Below are positions 26,481 to 38,837 of a stretch of 47,500 bases of DNA, in pieces; position 1 is the first letter of the stretch, and each line of letters starts with the position of its first letter. The notes beneath the pieces are model-generated. The model was not told the origin of the DNA. It ran no database searches and saw only the letters and a list, made by a program, of their open reading frames with translations. This DNA comes from Anaeromyces robustus (lineage: Eukaryota; Neocallimastigomycota; Neocallimastigomycetes; Neocallimastigales; Neocallimastigaceae): positions 70,001-117,500 of the forward strand of contig MCFG01000018.1 of the NCBI GenBank assembly GCA_002104895.1. Direction: 5' to 3'. The position numbers and the translations under genes are program-made.

Positions 26481-27902
26481 AAACAAAAAAAAAAAAATAT
26501 AATATAATATTTTCATTAAAAGTTCATTTATCTATTAAATTTTTTTTTTAATTTATATCTTTTTTTTTTTTTTTTATATTTATTTTCTATATTCTTTAGA
26601 CTATATCATCAAAAAAATTTATATAAATATATATAAAAGGCCACTTTTTTTTTTTTTTTATGTAATTATAAATATTAATAGTAGTAAAATAAAAATAAAA
26701 ACTAATGATAAAGATATTATATTAATAAAATATTTATGTATGTATTTTTCTTTAAAAAAAAAAAAAAAAAAATTCAGGAAAAAAAAAATATGTATATTTT
26801 TCTTTTTGTAATAAATAATATTAGATCCTCTGTTTCTTTATAAAAAAATATATATATATATATAGTTTAAATGTATAAAATAAAGAATACATGTATAATT
26901 TAACTGACAAAAATATTTAAAATATAATAATAAAAAAAATTTTTTTTTTTTTTAAATTATATTTTTAATATAAGAATGATAAAAATATTATTCATAAATA
27001 ATTAAATCATTAAATAATTAATTAAATAATAAAATAAATTAAATAAATTAAATTAAATTAATAAATAGAATAATAGTATAATTCATATCTATCGGATTTC
27101 AAATAGAAAGAGAAAGTATTTTAAATTGAAAGTCTCTACAAAAAAAAAAAGTTTAAATGAAAAGCTTCTCTTTATTTCAAACAAACTTTATGAAGAAAAA
27201 TTTATATTAACAAATATATAATTTTTTTTTTTTTTTTTTTGAAATTTCGAACGAATAATAAATACACACTTTTCAATGAAATATATATATATATCAATTA
27301 TATCGAAAAATTAAGGCATTGTAAAATGGTTATTTTCAATCAGGTCTTTTAGGGTTACTTTTTTTTTATATATATATATATTTATTAAAAATTATTTCAA
27401 TTTATTTAATTTTATGAGAGAGTCTAAAGGACACTAATATACATATTCCTATAAAGATGTTAACTTTTTTATTATAAAATATTATTTAATATTATATTAT
27501 CATTTTTGAAATAAAAGAAATCCAACTAGTATATATATATATATACTTTAACATTATATATTATTAAATACTAGTAGAATAAAGTATATTTTTTTTTCCT
27601 AGCCCAATATATTTTATATATATATATATATTTTTTTTTAAATTTTTAATAGTGAATATTAAAATTTAAAAATTTTTATTAGTGAATATTAAAATTTAAA
27701 AATTTTTATTAGTAGTAAAATACATTTTTATAATTTTTAACATTTGAAATTTCAACCTTATAAAAAAATTTTTTTTTTTCAAGTTCATTTATAATTTCTT
27801 CTTATTATATATATTCATATAATAGATATGTTTAAAGATAATTTTTTCTATGGTAATTTATCTAAATAAAAAAAAAAAAAGTTTTATTATAAAAATATAT
27901 TT
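26481..27902. other. Convergent 3' flank, noncoding
   Basis: Lies between two genes that converge, so it should hold both 3' ends. It contains A/T runs and a 30-bp tandem repeat at about 27651-27710 (AGTGAATATT landmarks at 27651 and 27681). 27080-27470 is somewhat less simple in composition and includes imperfectly complementary AG- and CT-rich stretches near 27110 and 27165, but I could not assign a gene there. Confidence 0.5.
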
Positions 27903-28412
27903 TTATCTTAATAGACCAAAACATACTGTAAGTATACCAACGACAATTGCCATTGGAATTAATGCTATTAAACCAATGAAAAACCATTGCCAATGAAACC
28001 AATAATTATGATATTCATTTTTCATATCTTCTGTTCCAGGAATTACAAAATATTTTGTATTACAGAACCATAAAGAATCTAGAATTAAAGCATCAAAAAA
28101 AGAAAAAGAATTAAAAAAAATATAGGATTGCAAAAAACCTTTCCAAAAAGATGTTTCTTTATTAATAATACATATAAATATAAGATTAAGACCTATCATA
28201 AGAGTGAAACCTAAAGCTTTATATTTTTTAGAATCATTCTCGGCTTCTTTTTTATTTACAAGTCCTAATTCAAAAACTCGATTCATAATTTTTGGAGGAT
28301 AATTATATATTTGTTTTAAAGGTCCTTGTATTATTATTAATGATGATATAAAAATACCATACATTAATGAATAAGCCATTGCTTCAATTATAATTTTAAC
28401 AATATATGACAT
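27903..28412 (-). CDS. Unknown integral membrane protein, four predicted helices
   Basis: 169 residues, single exon, ATG at 28412. Hydrophobic segments at about 5-29, 67-85, 90-116 and 139-167 suggest four membrane helices. A well-formed polar stretch lies between helices 3 and 4 (FVIPGTEDMKNEYHNYWFHW) and a charged loop between helices 1 and 2 (YPPKIMNRVFELGLVNKKEA). The composition is that of an ordinary folded protein, with no Asn tracts. The pattern DALILDSLWF...IPGTED...FHW reminds me of small prokaryotic membrane proteins of unknown function. With the lack of introns this makes a bacterial origin possible, but I cannot name the family and the similarity is from memory only. Confidence 0.75.
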   Translation of the reverse strand: MSYIVKIIIEAMAYSLMYGIFISSLIIIQGPLKQIYNYPPKIMNRVFELGLVNKKEAENDSKKYKALGFTLMIGLNLIFICIINKETSFWKGFLQSYIFFNSFSFFDALILDSLWFCNTKYFVIPGTEDMKNEYHNYWFHWQWFFIGLIALIPMAIVVGILTVCFGLLR

Positions 28413-28930
28413 TTTGTTATTACCTTATTCCTATTTTTATCATAATTAAATTATATAATATATAAAATTGTAATGAATAATTGTAATTATAATAATTTAA
28501 TAAATATATAAAAAAAAAAAGGTTTATAATATACAACATATAAGGGAAAAAAAAAAAGAATATATTAAAATTATTAATAGTATTAATTGTTTTTTTTTTT
28601 TTTATCAAATAATAAATATTATAAAAAGTTACTTTTTACATAAAGTAATATAAATGTCAATATTTTTTTTTTATATTATTAAAATTATTGTTGTTGTTGT
28701 ATTGAATAAAAAATTATTATTAAAATATATTAATACACTTAATAAGTAAAAGATTTTATTATAAATATTCAATAATATACACAATAAAAAAATAATTATA
28801 GTATTATAATTATTTTTTTAAAGTTTTTATTATTATGTTATATATATTAATAAATAATATGAATTAATTAATATTAATTAATAAATTAATTAATAAATAA
28901 ATTAATTAATTAATAATAAAAACATAATAA
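28413..28930. other. Noncoding spacer
   Basis: AT-rich, with (TTAA)n near 28862-28910. It separates the membrane-protein gene from the GC-rich candidate RNA. A five-base T stretch on the minus strand (28918-28922) follows the RNA candidate's hairpin and could act as a Pol III terminator. Confidence 0.5.
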
Positions 28931-29052
28931 TGCCTAACTAAACATGGAAAGCCTTTCGGCTTTCCTTGTTTAGTTACTGCGTCTTCCTCGGTGACAAACT
29001 GATCTCTTAGTTTTTCAAGCACTAGGAAGTGGTGTCCTATATCAGAGACCAA
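28931..29052 (-). ncRNA. Candidate structured noncoding RNA (unknown family)
   Basis: A ~120-bp island near 45% G+C in otherwise very AT-rich noncoding DNA. Read on the minus strand it folds well. Helix 1 (29052-29044 with 29007-28999) is UUGGUCUCU/AGAGAUCAG, about nine pairs including G-U pairs that exist only on this strand. Inside it a hairpin pairs UAGGA with UCCUA (29039-29035 and 29027-29023). The 3' hairpin 28975-28936 pairs AACUAAACA with UGUUUAGUU and GGAAAGCC with GGCUUUCC, one A-A mismatch, closed by a GAAA tetraloop. This GNRA loop also favours the minus strand (plus strand gives UUUC). A T5 run follows at 28922-28918. No open frame covers it. I compared it by eye with U1-U6, U3, 5S, SRP, RNase P/MRP, TPP riboswitch and hammerhead cores and found no match. 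Confidence 0.6.
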
Positions 29053-31182
29053 GTAATACACTAATAATAAGAAAAATAAGCGATACTAATACTAATAATA
29101 ATAATAGCATATATAATAATAATTATAATAATAATAAATAAATAAATAATATAAATAATATAAATAATATAAATAATAATAAATAATAATAATTAAATTC
29201 TATATAATATGAAAAAGAACCAAAATTTTTTGATTTGTGAATTAATTATTAATATTAACTTTAAATTTCTAATTCTATATTTATAATTTAATCAATTAGT
29301 ATTAATTATTATAAATAAATAAATAAATAAATAAGTAAATAGACAAATAAATAACAAATAAATAAATTAATAATAAAAAAAAAAGATAATTAAGTTTATA
29401 TGTGTTATAATAAAGTTTATAGTGATTTTTTTTGTTTGTATGTATACAATATATTTCTTTTTTACAATTGAAAAAGAAAATCATTTTTAATAAAATTTCT
29501 TTTTATTATTATTATTAAAAAAAAAAAAGAAATAATAATAATTAAGAAAAAAAGAAAAAAAAAAAAAAAGAAAATAGAAAAAAGAGAAAACTTTCATTAT
29601 AAAATATATTAATAAGAATTAATTTTAAAACATAAACTAAATAAATAAATAATTAATAATAAAATATATATTATTACCAAAAAAAAAAAAAATTATTTTT
29701 AATTCAATATACTACAATTATATATAATACAATTTATATATAAAATGTAGTTTATTATTCAATGCCTAAATATGAATATTTAGATGATAAACATTTACTG
29801 TTTATTGTAATGGTAAAACATTAAAAATAATTTATTTCATCCCTTAACAATTTAAATAATAACATTTTCGAAACAAAATATATTATAAAAGAAAAGAAAT
29901 AAAATAAAATAATAGTAACTTTGATGATGTTTAATAATAATTTAAATATTTCATCAAAATTTATTAACAATTGTCACAATTAATTTATGTCAATTAAATT
30001 ATGAAAATAATCAATATTTAAAAAAAAAAAAACCAAAACATCTATTAAATATATTTTAACATTATAACATAAAAAAAAAAAAGAAAAAAGCAAGCTTTAA
30101 TTCTTCTTATTAATTTATATATAAAAGGTAATATTCTATTTTAATATTTATTTAATTGTTTTTTTGTAACAAAGTCATAATATAATAGAATAATTATTTA
30201 TAATAAATTAATAATAATAAATATTAAATATTAATAATTATAATTAAAAACACATCCTTCATAAATAAATAAATAAACAAAAACAAATCAAAAACATAAA
30301 AAAATTAAATAATGTACATTAATAATACATTTTATAATGTAATGATGTAATTATTGTAATAAAATCGCAATATCACACTATCACATTATCACATTATCAA
30401 AATATATCAAAAGTATCAAAAAAAAATTATTAAATATATCAAAATATTAAATATTATTAAAATTTTGTATTTTGTATTTTTTATACGAATTGTTACATTA
30501 ATACATTAATACATTAATACATTAATATTACATTGCATTTATTATTGATAGAATATTAAAAATAAAAAATTTTAAGGGTAAGAAATGTATAATAATTAAA
30601 AAAAATTTTTATTCAATAATATTAATTTATAATACTTAGCCTTAAAAAATTTTAATTTTAATTAGTAAATTAATAGTAATATTATTTTTAAATAATCATA
30701 ATTAATAATTAATAATCCTAATAATTAATAATTAATAATAATAATAACAAACCTACACAAACAAACCTACCATAATAGTATATTATATTGACTAATATAT
30801 AAATAATATAATACTTATGATATATAATATAATATAATATTATAATATTATAATATAATATACTACAATATAATATAATATAATACTTATATTATTAAAT
30901 CATATTTTGTTATTAAAATATTAATAAAATTATGTGAAATATTAAAAATAATTATATTAAAAATTTATTTATGCTATAAAAATAAAGTATTTATTATCAA
31001 TTTAAATTTATAATTAACTTTATACATTATCAACATAATATAATATAATAGTAATAATATAATAACAATATAATGGTAAATATATTAAAAAATAATGAAT
31101 CATAAAATCAAATAATCAATAGAATTTAAAATCAGTGACATAAAACAAAAAAGGATAAACGAATAATAACAAATAACTAATA

Positions 31183-31233
<51 letters not shown>

Positions 31234-31234
31234 C

Positions 31235-31270
<36 letters not shown>

Positions 31271-31293
31271 AAGTAGATAAATAAATAAGTAGA

Positions 31294-31352
<59 letters not shown>

Positions 31353-32518
31353 AAAGAATAATATTATTATTTAATAAATTAAATTAACAAATAAAATCAT
31401 ATATAATTAAATAAATGAATAAAAATTAATAACCAAATAAAATTAATAATTATATAAATGTGTAACTAAATAATAATTAAATAAATAAATAGTTATAGAA
31501 ATAAGTGAATAGGTTAATAAAGAGATAATTAATTTATATCATCATTAAAAATCACCATACCAATTTTGTTATAATTATTATTATTATTTATTATTATTTA
31601 TTATTATTAAATATTATTAAATATTATTAAATATTATTAAATATTATTATATAAAATGAAATGTTAATAATTAATAAAAATAACACTATAATAATTTATA
31701 TTTAATATTTTATTATAAATTCTATTTAATATTATTAAAATTATTAATATTATTAATTATATTCCATTTTCATCATATAATATAATACAATATAATATAA
31801 TATAATAATATATTTATTATTTCAATTAAATATATTATAATATTTATTAATAAATAAAAAAAAAAAAAACTTCAGAATCCATCAAAAAAAAATAAAATAA
31901 AAATAAATATTTTGAAAAGAAACATTTCACAAAATTATTAAAAATAGAAAAATAGAATATTAAAATATTAATTAATAAACTGATATAAAAATAATTTCTT
32001 CCATTTTTTTATAAATTCTTTTTTTCTTTTCTTTTTTTTTTTTATTACACACACCAAAAAATTATTTTTATACTTTCATAAAAGTAAAAATATTCTTTTT
32101 TTTTATTTTCAAAATCAAAAAATAAAAGAAACTAGATAATTTATTTTAGTTATTTTAGTTTTTTTATTTATTAAAGAACATTAATTAAACTATTTTTTAT
32201 AGTATTAGTTTTCAATATATATTAAATCAATATATATTCCAATAATATATATAAAATTAATTTTTAGATTTTCTTAGAAAATAGTGACAATTTATTGCCT
32301 ATATTTTTAATAATAATATTTAAATAATTAATCATTTATAATATATAATTCAATATTTTTATAATAACTTCACTTTCAATTTTATTCAAATATTAGAACA
32401 ATAGGTTTTATTAATTTTAAAAATTATTAATAGTTATTAGAAAGAAATTATTTCAAAAAAATTTATTATTATAATCTTTTAATATATAATATATATAATA
32501 AAACTTAAATAATAATAA

Positions 32519-32551
<33 letters not shown>

Positions 32552-33142
32552 AAAGAAATAATATTTAAGAAATAATAATAAATATTAATTATTATTATTG
32601 TTAAATTTGTTTCTTTTTTATTTATTTTAATATTATGAATAAAAGTTTTTATTTTAATAATTATAGTATGTTCATACATAAATCGTATAATTTTTTGATA
32701 TATCAAAAAAACAACTCGATATTAAACAAAACGTAGAGAAAAAAAATAACAATAAAAATATATTTAATTTTTTTTTTAAAAAGAAAAATAATAATATTAC
32801 GGACAATTTTTTATTTATAAATATTATAAAAATAATCCTATTTTTATAAAGTAAGGTAAATATTTAATATTTAAAAATTTATAAAATAATAATAATAATA
32901 ATAATAAATAATAAATAATAATAAATAATAATAATAAATACAAGGTATTAATTAATTATTAAATAATATCATTTTTATATATTAATAGAAATAATATATT
33001 TATTTCGGGGAAAAAATCAAAGAATAAAGACTGTTTTTAGATTCATTATTTTAAACGAAAAGGAAAGTCATAAAAATAAAAAGTTCATATTAAAGGTTTT
33101 TTTTTCAAAAAAAAAAAAAAAAATAAAAAATAAAGAAAAAAG
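29053..33142. other. 4-kb noncoding region
   Basis: No convincing exon or RNA gene. Contents are simple repeats: AATA/AAT tracts from 29100, 9-bp repeats (ACATTAATA) near 30490-30530, TATCACAT repeats near 30370-30400, TAATA tracts near 30820-30890, (AAAT)n at 31182-31352, TTATTAAATA repeats near 31600-31650, and a T-run at 32521-32547. The sequence just upstream of 33143 (from about 33000) is less simple and is probably the leader and promoter of the next gene. Confidence 0.55.
31182..31352. repeat. (AAAT)n microsatellite, ~170 bp
   Basis: Nearly continuous AAAT units with a few interruptions (CTAAAT near 31230, AGTAGATAAAT at about 31270-31295). One of four similar AAAT tracts in the window. 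Confidence 0.9.
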
Positions 33143-33664
33143 ATGACGAGTACTCTGAAATCTCCGTTATCTTTGAGGAACCCACGAAAGGATTCTCATT
33201 ATTATTCCTATCTTGCAAGAAAAAAGAGATCTTTTGAAGAAGAAAACTTTGAAATTCTTACTGATAACTATCGTAAGAATAAACGTTTTATTACAGAAAT
33301 TATGGTTCAACAATTTTCACTTTTAACTGTTTCTAAAAGTGAAAAAGTTAGACATTTACATCAAGAAACTAATAATAAAATGAATTATGGTGAACATCGT
33401 TTCCGTAGAAAGCCAAGTAAAATAAAGACTTGTAATACAATATTGAATTCACCTCTTTCCCAACCTCCAATTATTATTTCATTTAATAATTCCGAAATAC
33501 AAGAACCTACACCTATTCAAAAAATAAATGAAAATAATCAACCATCTCTTAATGGTTATACTACAACAACCGAAACTAAAAAAGATAATATTCCATTATT
33601 AATGTCAAATGAACCAATAACACCTATTGAAACTTTAGAATCATCAATGGAGGAATGCATATAA
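33143..33664 (+). CDS. Unknown 173-residue basic protein
   Basis: Single exon, ATG in an A-rich context. The first ~100 residues are basic and of normal complexity (LRNPRKDSHYYSYLARKKRS, YRKNKRFITEIMVQQFSLL, GEHRFRRKPSKIKT). The rest is Pro, Thr, Ser and Asn rich with short proline motifs (LSQPP, EPTPIQK, NEPITPIETLE). There is no signal peptide or membrane segment. The basic clusters would suit a nuclear or regulatory protein, but I recognise no domain. The bias toward protein-like composition, and the less simple leader upstream, support it as a real gene. Confidence 0.7.
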   Translation: MTSTLKSPLSLRNPRKDSHYYSYLARKKRSFEEENFEILTDNYRKNKRFITEIMVQQFSLLTVSKSEKVRHLHQETNNKMNYGEHRFRRKPSKIKTCNTILNSPLSQPPIIISFNNSEIQEPTPIQKINENNQPSLNGYTTTTETKKDNIPLLMSNEPITPIETLESSMEECI

Positions 33665-33667
33665 ATT

Positions 33668-33710
<43 letters not shown>

Positions 33711-34510
33711 CATATAATTAAAAAAAAAAAAAAAAAAAAATTAACAATTATTTAAATACCCCTCAAATAATATTGATGATTATTTTAACTATCTGTAAAA
33801 TTAAATAAATAAATATTTATTTTTATATTTATTATTATACATTTATATTTTATAAAATATTAAATAAAAAAATATTTTTTTTAAAAAAAAAAAAAAAGAA
33901 AAAAAAGTTCAATATTATAATAAAACATGTTAATAAAAAAAAAAACATGTTTTTTTCTTGTTTTTATTTTTATTTTTTTTATTTTATTTTATTTTTAATT
34001 TATGTGTTCACATCATCATATATAAATACAAATATTTTATATATATAAAAGCATCAAAAAAAATAACCATATTTATAATATCATAATATATATATATATA
34101 ATTTTCAATATCATTCATCTTTCATTTTTAAAATAATATTTTTTCATAATCATAAACATATCATGATATCTTGTATATATTCAATATATTAAGACTTTCT
34201 GTTTTTTGCTTAATATTATTATCGCATTGTAGTATTCATCAATACCTAAAATGAAATACATTTCTTAATATCACTAAAGATTTTTTTTATTTTATGTTAT
34301 TATTATTTTATTTTTATTTTTATTTTCATTTTTGTATTCATTTCTTTAATTATTTTTTAATAGGATTCTCACTTCGATAAGAAGATAAACCATATATATA
34401 TATATTTTAATAATGAAAATAAAATTTCATAATATTAAAAAATTGAAACAAATATTACTTTTATCTGAAATAGAGTTGGAATTATAGTAAAAAAGAATAT
34501 TTAAAATATA

Positions 34511-34593
34511 TATATATGATATTGGAATGATACTTATTTTATAATCCTATTTTATATATATATATATGATATTGGAATGATACTTATTTTATA
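34511..34593. repeat. 50-bp-period direct repeat
   Basis: TATATATGATATTGGAATGA followed by TACTTATTTTATA occurs at 34511-34543 and again at 34561-34593, identical over 33 bases, separated by a short TA-rich spacer. Confidence 0.9.
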
Positions 34594-34842
34594 AAATTAT
34601 TAATAAAAAAAAGGTTTATAAAAAATCAAATTAAAATGACAAGAATTTTTTTTCAAGAATAATAAGAAATGAAAATTGATAAGAAAAATGAAAAGAAAGA
34701 TTAATAAAAAAAAGAAAAAAGGTATTTAGTCATACTTAATTATGTTCCAATATTATGCATGATTGTTGGTATATTATTTCATTAGTTTAATTCTTTTTTA
34801 GTTTCTTATTTTTAATTTAAAAATAATACAATAATAATATTA

Positions 34843-34889
<47 letters not shown>

Positions 34890-35258
34890 GGAATAGAGAA
34901 ATAAATAAGATAATTATTATTATTTTTTTATTTCTTATATATAATAAAATATCACTAAAATAAAATTGTAATAATAATTTATATTTTAAATAAATAAAGA
35001 AAATAATAATAATAAAAATAAACATTCAAACTAATAACATGTTTTACAATATAAAAATAACAATAAAGAATTTTTTTTTCTTTATATTTTATATATTTTT
35101 ATTGTTTTTTATTTATTAAATATTTTATTAAATATATTAAAATATAAATATTATTATTATATAAAAAAAAAAAAGTTTGAAAATTATAATAAAAGAAATT
35201 ATTTTCAATAGAATTTAGTAAATTATTTTACATAATTTATTCATATATATTCTTCTTT

Positions 35259-35307
<49 letters not shown>

Positions 35308-35977
35308 TTATTTCGTTATTATTTTATATGTATATATAATTTGTTTTGATTAAAATTATTTATTCTTAATCTTTATATTACTATATTTTTTATTGTAGTT
35401 TCACTTTATATTATATTATATTATATTATATTATTTTGTCTTTCATTTTTATATTATTATTATTATCATTATTATTATTATCATTATTATTATTATTATT
35501 TTGAAGCATTATTATTATTAAATATTTTTTGCTTTTTTTTCGTTTTTCGTTTTTTGTTTTTTTATTATCTTTTGTTTTTTAGTTTTTTTGTTTTTTTTTT
35601 TTGTTTTTTATTATTTTTTGTTTTTTTAGTTTTTTGTTTTGTTTGTTTTATTTGTTTTGTTTTGTTTTATTTGTTTTGGTTTGTTTTATTTGTTTTGGTT
35701 TGTTTTGGTTTGTTTTTTGCTTTTCGTTTTTTTTTTTTTTATTTTATATGTATATATTTTTTTTTATTCTGTTTTTATTTTATTATATTATATATATATA
35801 TATATATATATTAATTTTATTTTGTTTTGTTTCTTTTTAATCTTTTCTGTTTTTATTTTTTAATTTTTTATATTTTAGTTTTTTTTTCTTTTGTTATTTT
35901 GTTTTTTTTCGCTTTTTTTTTTCTTTGTTTTTTATTTTTTTTTTTTTTTTTTTTATTTTTTTTTTTTTTTTTTTTGT

Positions 35978-36036
35978 TTTGATTTTTGATTTTTGATTTT
36001 TGATTTTTGATTTTTGATTTTTGATTTTTGATTTTC
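35978..36036. repeat. 7-bp (ATTTTTG)n tandem repeat
   Basis: About eight head-to-tail copies of ATTTTTG, preceded by GTTTTG, at the end of the T/G-rich stretch. Confidence 0.9.
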
Positions 36037-36505
36037 GCTTAAAAATTTAAATAATGAAATAATAATATATGTTGTTACTTGGTAAAAAAAAAAAAAAAAA
36101 AACATTTATTCTAAATTCAATATATTTCCCCTTAAATATCATATAAAAAAAAATATTTATTTATTTTTTTTTTTTGCTTCCTCTTTTTCATTTTTATTAA
36201 CATTATAATTATAATAAATAATTGTAATATATTATCAATTTTTAATATTAGTAATAATATAGTTGATATTGATAATGATTACAATAAAAATATAAGAAAA
36301 AAAGGTTTCTTAAAAAAAATAAAAAGTTATATTGTATGTATATTTTATGTGTAAATGGTGTTATTATTATAATGGAGTTATAAAAAAATTTTTTTATATA
36401 ACATATAATATAGTTTGTATATTTATATTATATATTATATATATATTATATCTCATTTAAACTATAAAAAAATATATATAGTTTTAATTTTTTTTCATCA
36501 TCTCT

Positions 36506-36556
<51 letters not shown>

Positions 36557-36611
36557 TTTAATTTCTTAATTTTTTTTTCTTTTTTTTTTTATTTTATTTT
36601 TTTTTTTTGTT

Positions 36612-37064
36612 TTAACTGAAATTTAAAATATCTAATTGTTCATTAATAAGATTCAATTGAGTAATAGCAATCATCATTTGAAATTTGGTTTCTTCTAAAT
36701 TATTTTCTAATTTATTTCTTAACAGCATGGTTTCCTTCATTACTTGATTAAAATTGGAATGACCTACACTATAATAGGTTGGTTTAGGTTCAGATATCAT
36801 TCTTGGTTGTTGTGATATTTTATTTTTATAAAGATTAGGATTAGATTCCATCCAAGAAGAATAAATAGAATTATAATTAGAATTAAAATTAGAATTAGAA
36901 TTAGATGGAAAATTCATATAATCAGCTGATGATGAAATTGGATTAGTTGAATAATATTTTTTACAAGGTTGACTTAATTTATCAAAATAAAAATCTAAAG
37001 AATCTCTTCTTGATATAGGTATCTTTTTAACTGTAATCATTTCTATATTATGATCTTCTTTTAA

Positions 37065-37096
<32 letters not shown>

Positions 37097-37823
37097 GATT
37101 TTTACTAATTTTTGGTGGAATAGAATCAAGACTTGTGGAAGGGGTATGAGTATGAGTATAAAATGATAAAGAAGTTGGATTTGGTAATTGAGATAAAACA
37201 TCTTTAAATGGTGATTTAGTATATATTTTTGAAGTAGTAGTAATTCTATTAGTATTATTACTAATAATATCATTAGAATTAGTAGAAATAGTAGTTTCAA
37301 TTGAATTTTTTATAGATTGTGATGATAATAATGATGATGATAATAATAAAGGAGAATGATGAGGTGAATGTGAAGGTGAATGTGAAGGTGAAAGTGAAGG
37401 TGAAGATGAAGGTGAAGATGAAGAAGATGAAGTAATAATTGTTGTCATATCTGAAGATAAAGTAGTAAAAGGTGGTTCAAATGGATCTTGAATTTTTATA
37501 GTATTATGAGAAGATGATATAGGATATTTAGCAGATAAATTTGGTGGAGAAGAATTATAATTATTCATTTCAAAAGGATCAAAATTATTATTATTATTAT
37601 TATTATAAGGCATTAAAGGTGGAGGTGAAGCAATAGAAATAGATGTATTTAAAGAAGTAGTAGTAGTAGTAGTAGTAGTAGATAATTCCCTATTCATTTC
37701 AGTAGATTGAATTAAATCTTTATATAATAAATATTTTTTATGATCTTTAACTTCTTCTAAATACATTTCTTTTAATGATGGAGCAGATGGTTTATGCTCA
37801 TTTTTAATATGTCTATTATTATC

Positions 37824-37863
<40 letters not shown>

Positions 37864-38837
37864 GTGTTATTATTATTATTTATATGTTGTAAATTTATAT
37901 CTTTTAAAGTTGGAGATGATGGTGGTGATGATGATGGTGATGGTAATGTTGTTATTGTAGATAATTTTGATTTATGTTTTATTAATTTAGAATCTAATGT
38001 ATTATTTGGTTTTATAGACGTATTTAATTTATTATAGGATGAAGAATCATCTTTATTAATATTTATATTATTATTATTATTATTATTATTATAAGAATGA
38101 TAATTTGTTTGAGTGGAAGATGATTTAGTTTGATAAATTTTATTAGTAGTTGAAATGGATGATGGTGGTGTTGATTTTGATTTTGATTGTGATTTTGATG
38201 AATGAGAATAAGTAGCTAAATAATAATAGTTATTTAAATTTTATTTAAAAAATATATATATATTATATTTTAAGTATTTTTTTTTATATAATTATATATA
38301 AATATATACATAAATACTATAAATAATTAAAGAGTTTTTTTTGTTTGTTTTACCTTTATTTAAAGTACCATTAATATTATTAGAATGATTTAATTTATTT
38401 TTAATATCCCTATCTGTTTCAATGAATCCATTAGAATGAATAAAGGTAATTTTAGAATTTTTCATTTTATCTTCAAAATTCTTTTGATCTATAATTAAAG
38501 AATTGTTATTTTTTTCAATTTTTTCTTTATTACCATTATTATTATTACAATTATTACTATTACTGTTATTATTGTTATTACTATTATTAGTATTATTATT
38601 ATTAGTATTATTATTATTTTTATTTTTTAAACATATTTCAACATAACTTGCTCTTCTTGACAATAACTTTTTATTTTTTGAAAGTGAAATACTATCGAGA
38701 TGATCAAAACTTTTACTATTAAATCTTCGATTTAAAGCTTTTTTTAATTTTTTAATTTTAATACTATCAGAACGTTTAGTTTTACTTTTACTTTTAGTTC
38801 TTGTAAGTACAGTAGTAGAATGATTTTCAACTTTCAT
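36612..38837 (-). CDS. Unknown low-complexity Ser/Thr/Asn-rich protein with C-terminal coiled coil, two exons
   Basis: Model: exon 1 38837-38354, intron 38353-38216 (GT-AG, 138 bp), exon 2 38215-36612; phases close to 695 residues. The frame in exon 2 is open well upstream of the internal Met at 37766, so that Met is not the start. Exon 1 opens with a basic block (TRTKSKSKTKRSDSIKIKKL) and RRAS in LLSRRASYVE, a PKA-type R-R-x-S site. A second, RRDSLDFYFD, lies in the C-terminal third. A motif recurs at SSPTLKDINLQ and SAPSLKEMYLE. Poly-Asn, Thr and Ser-Pro-rich stretches fill the middle. The last ~60 residues (SVGHSNFNQVMKETMLLRNK onward, ending in INEQLDILNFS) look like an amphipathic coiled coil. 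No named domain recognised. It may be a phosphorylated scaffold or regulator, by inference only. Confidence 0.75.

Larger units (their letters stand above)
33665..36611. other. Noncoding region, strongly T-rich on the plus strand
   Basis: Begins with A-runs after the stop at 33664. 34140-34400 is slightly more complex but has no open frame. From about 35250 to 36040 the plus strand is almost purely T with scattered G (TTTTG, TTTGG units at 35640-35712; ATTTTTG repeats at 35978-36036). Another long T-run lies at 36508-36550. The Phe-rich frames here are low-complexity artefacts. Confidence 0.55.

Noticed and set aside
27080-27470. Possible degenerate gene or snoRNA in the convergent spacer
   Set aside because: Slightly more complex composition, but no open frame, C/D boxes or stable fold could be supported.
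28931-29052. Hammerhead ribozyme or tRNA at the GC island
   Set aside because: CUGAUAU instead of CUGAUGA and no matching third helix; no A/B boxes or cloverleaf.
35554-35863. Three overlapping Phe-rich plus-strand frames
   Set aside because: Translations of a T/G-only tract; no start context, no ordinary composition.
37061-37300. 79-codon minus-strand Leu/Ile-rich frame
   Set aside because: Out-of-frame shadow inside exon 2 of the 695-residue gene.
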